Assembly: GCA_900550005.1 (NCBI GenBank)
Contig: URQL01000122.1
Location: 1 to 5,471, forward strand
Direction of reading: 5' to 3'
DNA length: 5,471 nt
Source: an uncultured Erysipelotrichaceae bacterium
GTDB taxonomy: Bacteria > Bacillota_I > Bacilli_A > Erysipelotrichales > Coprobacillaceae
Positions 1 through 4,836 of the stretch are shown piece by piece. Numbering within the stretch: the stretch's first letter is position 1; each line of letters begins with the position of its first letter. The notes beneath the pieces are model-generated. The model was not told where the DNA came from. It was given only the letters and a program-made list of their open reading frames with translations, and did no database searches. A program made the position numbers and the translations under genes.

Positions 1-386
1 GCTTCTTTAAGACAGGCAATTGAATTAATGAAACATTATCGTTATAGTGCTATTCCGGTTATTAATGAAATAGGGCATTATGTAGGCACTTTACGAGAAG
101 GGGATTTATTATGGTATATTATGGAAGAAAATCATTCTTCTTATAAAGAATTAGAAAAGATATCTGTACAAACGATTTTACAGAAAGATTTAAATTATCC
201 TTGTTCGATTATGACCAATATGGAAGATTTATTTTACAAGCAATGGATCAAAGTTTTGTTCCTATCATTGATGATCGTAGACTTTTTATTGGCATCGTTA
301 CCCGTAAAAAGATTTTGCAATATTATTATGATCGAATTTGTCCGAGTGAACAAAAAATGAATGGAATTGTTCAAAAAAGAATGTAA
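1..386 (+). pseudogene. CBS-domain protein (CbpB/DarB-like), frameshifted, 5' end outside window
   Basis: The reading frame is open from base 1, so the true start lies upstream and the ATG at 28 is probably internal. Frame 1 encodes a first CBS domain (SAIPVINEIGHYVGTLREGDLL) and the linker 'LEKISVQTILQKDL'. The second CBS core (SFVPIIDDRRLFIGIVTRKKIL) continues only in frame 3. Joining the frames at the T-run 232-235 (ttt, then tta caa gca) restores 'MEDLF-LQAMDQSFVPII', as expected if one T is missing. Without correction, frame 1 runs into unrelated residues and stops at 358-360. The repaired product shows about 128 residues and ends at TAA 384-386. B. subtilis DarB is about 147 residues, so perhaps 20-30 N-terminal residues are missing. 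The linker and last motif resemble DarB ('LDQITVEEVM', 'FEGIFTRRVVL'), a c-di-AMP-binding regulator. CBS identity is firm; the ligand is inference. A sequencing error would make this an intact gene. Confidence 0.75.
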
Positions 387-407
387 AGGATTACAAATTG
401 TGCTAAA

Positions 408-418
408 CTACTAAGTAG
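408..418. repeat. 11-bp perfect palindrome upstream of the ROK gene
   Basis: CTACT-A-AGTAG is a perfect 5-bp inverted repeat around one central base. It lies 16 nt before the ROK start codon and overlaps a weak extended -10-like element (TG at 401-402, TAAACT 404-409). The one-base centre cannot form an RNA hairpin loop, so a DNA-binding site would be the only plausible role. It could also be chance in AT-rich DNA. Confidence 0.2.
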
Positions 419-434
419 AGTAAGGGGGGATCAA

Positions 435-1307
435 ATGTATTTAGGAATTGATATTGGTGGTACTTTCATTAAATACGGTTTAGTTAATGAAGATTACCAA
501 GTGATAAAAAAATGGAAAAAAGAAACCAAATTATTTAAAACATCAGATGCGTTTTATGATTATTTATGTGAAAATCTTGATTTAAAGAAAATTAGTCACA
601 TTGGTGTCAGTGCACCAGGGCTGATTAGTGAAAATTCAACTGTACTTACAAAAGCAGCTCCTAATGTTCGAATCATGTTAAATACAAATGTTAATGAGGA
701 AATTCAAAAAAGAACAGGTAAGATTGTAGCGACTATAAACGATGCTAAAGCGGCAGGTTATTGTGAATATAAGATTGGTAATGGAAAAGACACAAAATCG
801 AGTGTTTATTTTGTTATTGGAACAGGAATTGGTGGTTGTGTTTGTGATGAACTTGGTGTGATTCAAGGACAAGATGGGATAGCGGGGGAATTTTCCAATA
901 TTCCTTTAGGTTATCGGGATGGTAAAATTGATCGATTATCTAACTATGCTTCAATGAGTGCTTTGATTAATCTTTATAATAGACAAACTTTAAATCCAGT
1001 TCAATATGGAATTGAGGTTTGTCAAAGATATTTAGATGGGGAAAAGTTAGCTGTTGAGGTAATGGATCAATGGTGTGAAAATATTTGTTTAGGTCTTTTA
1101 AACATTATTATCTTTTTTAATCCGGAAGTGATCTGTTTAGGTGGTGGAATTTCTAAAGAAGATTGGTTTATTGAAAAAGTTACAAACACTTTTAAAACGA
1201 TGAATTTACCATTTAATCAGCTTACGACAACAAAAATTACACGTTGTAAATTTGATAATGATTCAAACTTACTGGGTTGTGTTTTATTTGCGACAAATCA
1301 GAAGTAA
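435..1307 (+). CDS. ROK-family sugar kinase (glucokinase / beta-glucoside kinase-like)
   Basis: A 290-residue, full-length cytoplasmic ROK protein, expected to phosphorylate a sugar with ATP. The N-terminal phosphate loop is DIGGT (6-10). 'ISHIGVSAPGLI' (53-64) is the typical ROK core. 'INDAKAAG' (101-108) carries the probable catalytic base Asp103. 'IGTGIGG' (128-134) is the second phosphate-binding loop, GEF (151-153) holds the sugar-contacting Glu, and 'NPEVICLGGGIS' (229-240) is the adenosine-side motif. The CxCGxxGCxE zinc motif normal in ROK glucokinases and NagC-type repressors is absent; its place is taken by 160-176, ending 'NYASMSAL'. There is no N-terminal helix-turn-helix, so this is an enzyme and not a repressor. 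The missing zinc motif and 'AGEF' followed by a short insert resemble beta-glucoside kinase BglK, but the substrate is not determinable. ATG 435 follows a strong SD (AAGGGGGGA, 422-430). It starts 48 nt after the CBS gene with no clear terminator between, so co-transcription is possible. Confidence 0.9.
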   Translation: MYLGIDIGGTFIKYGLVNEDYQVIKKWKKETKLFKTSDAFYDYLCENLDLKKISHIGVSAPGLISENSTVLTKAAPNVRIMLNTNVNEEIQKRTGKIVATINDAKAAGYCEYKIGNGKDTKSSVYFVIGTGIGGCVCDELGVIQGQDGIAGEFSNIPLGYRDGKIDRLSNYASMSALINLYNRQTLNPVQYGIEVCQRYLDGEKLAVEVMDQWCENICLGLLNIIIFFNPEVICLGGGISKEDWFIEKVTNTFKTMNLPFNQLTTTKITRCKFDNDSNLLGCVLFATNQK

Positions 1308-1338
1308 ATCAGAGTCATTAAACTTTCTAAAATTTTAA

Positions 1339-1353
1339 ATGTAAGCGAAAAGT
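1339..1353. promoter_or_regulatory. cre-like site (possible CcpA operator)
   Basis: ATGTAAGCGAAAAGT matches 13 of 15 positions of the Bacillus cre consensus WTGNAARCGNWWWCA. The left half and central CG are perfect, but the final CA is replaced by GT, so the right half-site is poor. It lies about 76 nt upstream of the predicted murC transcription start. A CcpA-like gene is the last gene of that operon, which makes autoregulation thinkable. One site matched by eye in AT-rich DNA is weak evidence. Confidence 0.3.
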
Positions 1354-1359
1354 ATAGGG

Positions 1360-1377
1360 AAAAAAACGAATTTTTTT
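1360..1377. repeat. A7-CGAA-T7 inverted repeat in the ROK-murC gap
   Basis: Seven A, a CGAA loop and seven T form a hairpin with A-U pairs only. The run of T could act as the U-tract of a weak terminator for the ROK transcript, but with no G-C pairs the stem is too unstable to call it one. It could equally be curved DNA or an UP-like element upstream of the murC promoter. No better terminator is visible between 1308 and 1433. Confidence 0.25.
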
Positions 1378-1383
1378 ATATTA

Positions 1384-1415
1384 TTGATTTATTTTTATGC
1401 TATTTGTGATAAAAT
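1384..1415 (+). promoter_or_regulatory. Predicted sigma-A promoter of the murC-ccpA operon
   Basis: TAAAAT at 1410-1415 matches the -10 consensus at 5 of 6 positions and is preceded by TGA (1407-1409), giving an extended -10. TTGATT at 1384-1389 is a possible -35, with 20-nt spacing to TAAAAT or 18-nt to the alternative -10 GATAAA (1408-1413). The predicted start falls at about 1419-1423, so the murC leader would be only 11-15 nt. Confidence 0.55.
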
Positions 1416-1421
1416 AGATGT

Positions 1422-1428
1422 GAGGTGA
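1422..1428 (+). promoter_or_regulatory. Shine-Dalgarno that fixes the murC start at 1434
   Basis: GAGGTGA sits 5 nt before ATG 1434. The upstream in-frame GTG at 1425 lies inside this SD, so it cannot itself be served by it and is not the start. The resulting N-terminus 'MYYFIGIKGSGM' matches the normal MurC beginning. Confidence 0.85.
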
Positions 1429-1433
1429 ACAAT

Positions 1434-2750
1434 ATGTATTATTTTATTGGAATCAAGGGGTCTGGAATGGCATCTCTTGCAAGAATATTATTTGATTTAG
1501 GTTATGAAGTCGCTGGTAGTGATATTGATAAGTATATATTTATTGAAGAAGATTTAAGAAAAAAAGGAATTCCAATTTATTCTTTTGATGCTTCAAATAT
1601 TAAAGATGGTTATAAAGTCATTATAGGTAATGCGTTTAGTGATGATCATGTAGAAGTAAAAGCAGCTTTGGAAAATCCAAATGTAGAATGTTATCGTTAT
1701 TTTGATTTCTTAGGTAAAATGATGGAACAATACGATAGTATTTCTATTGCGGGTACTCATGGTAAAACAACAACAACAGGAATGGCTTATCATTTATTTG
1801 AAGATTTCGCAAAAACAACAGTCTTAATTGGTGATGGTACAGGTTTTGCATGTAAAGACAGTAAATATTTTATTGCTGAATCTTGTGAGTACCAAGACCA
1901 TTTCTTACATTATTATCCTAAATATGCGGTTATTAATAATATTGAATATGATCATGTAGATTATTTTAAAACGTTTGATGATTATAAAAAAGCATTTGAA
2001 AATTTTGCTAATCAAGTAAAAGATACCGTCATTATTTGGGGTGATGATCCTTATTTACCAAAATTAGATATTAAAACGCGAAAAATTTCTTTTGGTTTAG
2101 GAGAAAAAAATGATGTTCGTGCGATTCATTATTTAGCCGGTGAACATGGTATGAGTTTTGATGTTATTATTCATGGTGAAGTATTTGGACATTTTAATTT
2201 ACCATTCTTTGGTCAACATATGTTACAAAATGCATTAGCTTGCATTGCTTTAGGTTATTTAGAAGGGATGGAAGCAAGTTATATTAATGAACGTTTAGCA
2301 AGTTTCCCAGGTGTAAAACGTCGTTATACAGTTAAAAAAGTTGGGAATAATATTTATGTTGACGATTACGCTCATCATCCAACGGCTATTCGTATGGTTA
2401 TCAATGCAACAAGAGAACGTTATCCTCATAAAAAAATTGTAGCTTTGTTTAAACCAGATCGTTTCTCTAGAATTTTACGATTTGCAAAAGAATTTGCTGA
2501 AGCAATGGATTTAGCAGATTATCCATATTTATGTCATTTCCCAGAAAATGCAGCTAAAGAACCAGGAATCGATATTGATATTACTGAAATTGGACAATAT
2601 ATTCCTCGTGCTAAAATCATCAAAGAAGATGATGAAGCAGCTAAACAATTAGCTAAGTATGATGATGTGGTTTACTTATTTATGAGTAGTAAAGACATTT
2701 ATAAATTTGAAGATAAAGTTATTAAAGCAAAAGAAGAACTTGATGCATAA
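1434..2750 (+). CDS. murC: UDP-N-acetylmuramate--L-alanine ligase (MurC)
   Basis: ATP-dependent cytoplasmic ligase that adds L-Ala to UDP-MurNAc, the first amino acid of the peptidoglycan stem peptide. With the ATG at 1434 it has 438 residues, the normal MurC length. The N-terminal Rossmann domain has 'FIGIKGSGMASLARIL' (4-19) and 'GSDI' (28-31), typical of Gram-positive MurC. The central domain has the ATP P-loop GTHGKTTTTG (107-116), 'IAESCEYQDHFL' (147-158) and 'INNIEYDHVDYF' (167-178). 'GVKRRY' (293-298) and 'DDYAHHPTAI' (310-319) lead into the C-terminal domain. Two C-terminal motifs deviate: the usual 'QPH.[FY]TR' reads 'KPDRFSR' (340-346) and the usual 'GAGDI' reads 'SSKDI' (418-422). 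The P-loop and DDYAHHP are intact, so the enzyme is probably active. It is first in an operon with the DUF948, YtxH and CcpA-like genes. The 42-nt gap to the next gene contains no terminator. Confidence 0.96.
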   Translation: MYYFIGIKGSGMASLARILFDLGYEVAGSDIDKYIFIEEDLRKKGIPIYSFDASNIKDGYKVIIGNAFSDDHVEVKAALENPNVECYRYFDFLGKMMEQYDSISIAGTHGKTTTTGMAYHLFEDFAKTTVLIGDGTGFACKDSKYFIAESCEYQDHFLHYYPKYAVINNIEYDHVDYFKTFDDYKKAFENFANQVKDTVIIWGDDPYLPKLDIKTRKISFGLGEKNDVRAIHYLAGEHGMSFDVIIHGEVFGHFNLPFFGQHMLQNALACIALGYLEGMEASYINERLASFPGVKRRYTVKKVGNNIYVDDYAHHPTAIRMVINATRERYPHKKIVALFKPDRFSRILRFAKEFAEAMDLADYPYLCHFPENAAKEPGIDIDITEIGQYIPRAKIIKEDDEAAKQLAKYDDVVYLFMSSKDIYKFEDKVIKAKEELDA

Positions 2751-2792
2751 CTTTAGAGGCAAAAACATAATAAAGAGAAAGAAGGTGGATAG

Positions 2793-3059
2793 ATGAGTGC
2801 ATTGCAAATCTGTCAATGTATTGCTTTATTAGCTGGTGCGTTTGCTTTACTGGCTCTAGGCTTTGTGTTTGTAAAGTTAGTCAGTTCAATTGAACGACTA
2901 AATATGACTATCGATCGTTCAAATCAAACAATCGATAAAGCAAATCTCATTATTGACGATATTAATTACAAATTAGATATGGCCAACCGCCCTTTTGAAG
3001 CAGTAGATCGTTTGTTTAGCCCATTTGTTGGCAAAAAGAAAAAACATAGGAGGAAATAA
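2793..3059 (+). CDS. Short DUF948 (YtxG-like) single-pass membrane coiled-coil protein
   Basis: An 88-residue protein with a hydrophobic N-terminal helix at about 8-30, then a regular amphipathic segment and a strongly basic tail (KKKKHRRK, 81-88). The middle segment is an unusually clean heptad array. Asn falls at 37, 44, 51, 58 and 65, Ile/Leu at 33, 40, 47, 54 and 61, and Asp at 41, 48, 55 and 62, so a coiled coil is likely. A membrane helix followed by such heptads, lying between murC and a YtxH gene, is the layout of B. subtilis YtxG (DUF948), although YtxG is longer at about 140 residues. The molecular function is unknown. ATG 2793 follows SD GAAGGTGG (2781-2788). The last codons carry the SD of the next gene (AGGAGG, 3048-3053), which begins 3 nt after the stop, so the two are probably translated together. 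Confidence 0.8.
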   Translation: MSALQICQCIALLAGAFALLALGFVFVKLVSSIERLNMTIDRSNQTIDKANLIIDDINYKLDMANRPFEAVDRLFSPFVGKKKKHRRK

Positions 3060-3062
3060 GTT

Positions 3063-3572
3063 ATGAAATTAGGAAGATTTATTTTTGGAGTTGGAGTAGG
3101 TGTTGTTGCTGGTATTTTATGTGCACCTAAAAAAGGAAGTGAAATGGTTAAAGAAATCAAAGACACTTCTAAAAAAGCTTATGACAAATCAAAAAATTTA
3201 ACTAAAGATGATGTTATTGAAGCAATTAATACAACAAGTGACAAACTAAAAAAAGCTGTAGAAGAATTTGATTATGATAAAGCAAAAGAATCTACAAAAG
3301 GTAAAGTATCAGAAGTAAAAACAAATTTAGATGAATTATTACAAAAAGCAAAAGATAATGAATCATGCCAAGAAGTATTAGAAAGAATTGACGAATTATC
3401 TAAAAAAGCAATGGATAAAATTAATGAATACAAAGATAAAATTGTAGAATACGGGCAAGATCTTTATGATGATATTGAAGATGAATTTGATGAAGAATTA
3501 GATGATGTAAACAAAGAGATCGATGACTTATTAGATGAAATTGAAGAAGACGAAGAGTCTAAAAAAGATTAA
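3063..3572 (+). CDS. YtxH-domain protein with acidic C-terminal tail
   Basis: A 169-residue protein. The N-terminus is a glycine-rich hydrophobic helix (about 5-20) followed directly by 'CAPKKGSEM' (20-28), the YtxH-family hallmark (G-rich helix, then L-x-APKkG). The remainder (about 29-132) is charged, Lys-rich and predicted helical, without Pro after residue 22, like an extended amphipathic or coiled-coil stalk. From about 133 to 166 it is strongly acidic, dominated by Asp and Glu. It is probably anchored in the membrane by the N-terminal helix, with the charged part on one face; topology cannot be decided here. YtxH proteins are linked to general-stress and cell-envelope contexts in Bacillus, but their biochemistry is not established. 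The start is well supported by AGGAGG (3048-3053), 9 nt upstream. The gene ends 2 nt before the ccpA-like start, consistent with one operon. Confidence 0.85.
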   Translation: MKLGRFIFGVGVGVVAGILCAPKKGSEMVKEIKDTSKKAYDKSKNLTKDDVIEAINTTSDKLKKAVEEFDYDKAKESTKGKVSEVKTNLDELLQKAKDNESCQEVLERIDELSKKAMDKINEYKDKIVEYGQDLYDDIEDEFDEELDDVNKEIDDLLDEIEEDEESKKD

Positions 3573-3574
3573 TC

Positions 3575-4573
3575 ATGGATAAAAAAGTAACTATTTACGA
3601 TGTTGCCAGAGAAGCGAAAGTTTCTCTAGCAACTGTATCTCGTGTAATCAATGGTTCTAATGTTGTTAAACAAGCAACAAAAGAACGTGTATTAGAAGTC
3701 ATCGATCGATTAGATTTTAAACCTAATGAAATTGCTCGTGGTCTTGCTAAAAGTAAGACAACAACAATCGCTGTAGTATTTCCTCAATCTTTATTTGCTC
3801 ATGTTAAAGATATGATTGGTGGTATTGGGGATACAAGCCGTACATTAAAATATACTGTGACTTTCCATACAACAGATGATATTGGTGAAGATAACATGGT
3901 AGGTCAATTAGTAGAAAAAATCGTTAAATCAAGAGCAGATGGTGTTATTCTTTTCAATAATGAATTTTTAGAAGAGGAAATGGCACAAATCGCTAAATAT
4001 AAAATTCCTGTCGTTGTTGTTGGAGATTATGTTGCTGGGGATAACTTAGCTTCAATCCATACGAACTTAAAAGAAGCTGTTTATGATATCGTGACACGTT
4101 ATTTAGATAAAGGAACGGATGATATCTTATTTGTCACAAGTCATCAAAACTTAATTAATGATGATGAAATGATCAAACGTATTAAAGATGCTTATGCTAC
4201 TAAAGGAAAAACATTTGATTCAATCGTTGAAACATCATTTGAATATGAAGACACTTATAAACAATTTGATGAATACTTTAAAACACATAAACATCAATTA
4301 GTGTTTTGTACGTATGATAAAGAAGCTGTTGCTATTATGAATGCAGCTCGAAACAATGGAATTGTTGTTCCTGATGATATGGAAGTAATCGGTATGTTCA
4401 ATACAACTTATTCATTAATGTCAAATCCAACACTTACAAGTATCTATGTACCAGTTTACAATATGGGTGCTTTAGCAGTACGTTTACTTACTAAGATGTT
4501 AAATAACGAAGAAATTGAAACAAAAGATGTTGAAGTTAAATACATTTTAATGGAACGTGAATCAACAAAATAG
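3575..4573 (+). CDS. ccpA: CcpA-like LacI-family transcriptional regulator
   Basis: A 332-residue LacI/GalR-type DNA-binding regulator, most likely the catabolite control protein that binds cre sites with HPr-Ser-P. The N-terminal helix-turn-helix is 'TIYDVAREAKVSLATVSRVI' (6-25), almost identical to Bacillus CcpA. The hinge helix has 'ARGLAKSKTTT' (54-64) with the minor-groove Leu57. The periplasmic-binding-like core runs from about 65 to 330. Tyr295 and Arg303 in 'VYNMGALAVRLLTK' (294-307) match CcpA residues implicated in HPr contact, at the same numbers. The core is divergent: the family's 'IGFDN' reads 'IGMFN' (272-276), losing the Asp equivalent to the LacI inducer-contact Asp. It starts 2 nt after the ytxH-like stop with no usable SD, suggesting translational coupling. 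The murC-ytxG-ytxH-ccpA order supports the name. A paralogous sugar repressor is less likely but not excluded. Confidence 0.82.
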   Translation: MDKKVTIYDVAREAKVSLATVSRVINGSNVVKQATKERVLEVIDRLDFKPNEIARGLAKSKTTTIAVVFPQSLFAHVKDMIGGIGDTSRTLKYTVTFHTTDDIGEDNMVGQLVEKIVKSRADGVILFNNEFLEEEMAQIAKYKIPVVVVGDYVAGDNLASIHTNLKEAVYDIVTRYLDKGTDDILFVTSHQNLINDDEMIKRIKDAYATKGKTFDSIVETSFEYEDTYKQFDEYFKTHKHQLVFCTYDKEAVAIMNAARNNGIVVPDDMEVIGMFNTTYSLMSNPTLTSIYVPVYNMGALAVRLLTKMLNNEEIETKDVEVKYILMERESTK

Positions 4574-4576
4574 TAT

Positions 4577-4605
4577 TTGACATCAAAAATAAATTATGTT
4601 ATAAA
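4577..4605 (+). promoter_or_regulatory. Strong sigma-A promoter of tyrS
   Basis: A perfect -35 TTGACA (4577-4582), a 17-nt spacer and the -10 TATAAA (4600-4605; 5 of 6), with TG at 4597-4598 making it an extended -10. The -35 begins just 3 nt after the upstream stop codon. Transcription should begin at about 4612. Confidence 0.92.
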
Positions 4606-4612
4606 ATTAGAT

Positions 4613-4815
4613 GTACGTTGAAGGAAAGAGGATTAAAGGAATAGTTTAGAGAGCTTATGGTTGGTGAAAATAAGTCTAGAATTTAATCTATACACTCCGG
4701 AGTTTCTAAGTGCAAAGCTTAGACGGCTAATACCGTTATCAATCAAAGTGCATGTTTTATACATGAATAAAGGTGGTACCGCGAGATTTCGTCCTTTGGA
4801 TGAAGTCTCTTTTTT
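4613..4815 (+). promoter_or_regulatory. T-box riboswitch, tyrosine-specific
   Basis: The leader binds uncharged tRNA-Tyr and then allows transcription of tyrS. Stem I includes a 7-bp helix 4631-4637/4682-4688 (GATTAAA/TTTAATC), the AGAGAG box (4648-4653) and a distal stem CTTAT/ATAAG (4654-4658/4670-4674) closing a GGTTGGTG-type loop. The specifier is TAC at 4691-4693 followed by the conserved A. Stem III is ACGG/CCGT (4723-4726/4733-4736). The T-box is AAAGGTGGTACCGCG (4769-4783), with the bulge UGGU (4774-4777) set to pair with the ACCA end of tRNA-Tyr (discriminator A). The antiterminator forms from 4769-4773/4793-4797 and 4781-4784/4789-4792. It uses bases needed by the terminator stem, so the two structures exclude each other. 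Confidence 0.96.
4783..4815 (+). terminator. Intrinsic terminator of the tyrS T-box
   Basis: A 12-bp stem, 4783-4794 with 4798-4809, contains two G-U wobbles and a TTT loop, followed by six T (4810-4815). Its 5' arm overlaps the 3' half of the antiterminator, as expected for tRNA-controlled attenuation. It is also the first convincing terminator downstream of the ccpA-like gene. Confidence 0.93.
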
Positions 4816-4836
4816 ATTACGTAAGGAGGAAAATAA

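Noticed and set aside
232..237. Programmed -1 ribosomal frameshift in the CBS gene
   Set aside because: Neither T-TTA-TTT nor A-TTT-TAC fits a canonical slippery heptamer, and I saw no clear stimulatory hairpin just downstream.
201..386. A separate 61-residue gene starting at ATG 201
   Set aside because: It has no SD, and its sequence from about 234 on is the missing second CBS domain of the gene starting upstream, so it is a frameshifted continuation.
367..409. A sigma-A promoter for the ROK gene
   Set aside because: TAAACT with TG is present at 401-409, but no -35 lies at acceptable spacing; TTGTTC (367-372) is far too distant.
678..872. Minus-strand ORF inside the ROK gene
   Set aside because: It is an antisense shadow of a well-supported gene, Asn/Ile/Thr-rich from AT-rich complement, with no recognisable domain.
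1425..1433. GTG at 1425 as the murC start
   Set aside because: It lies inside the GAGGTGA SD that serves ATG 1434, and the ATG gives the usual MurC N-terminus.
2966..3166. Minus-strand ORF across the DUF948/YtxH junction
   Set aside because: It overlaps two supported genes, and its Pro/Thr run is just the complement of the glycine-rich YtxH helix.
3608..3627. AGAGAA-N8-TTCTCT inverted repeat with a central AAGCG early in the ccpA-like gene, as an autoregulatory site
   Set aside because: It encodes conserved helix-turn-helix residues, matches cre poorly outside AAGCG, and is adequately explained by the codons.
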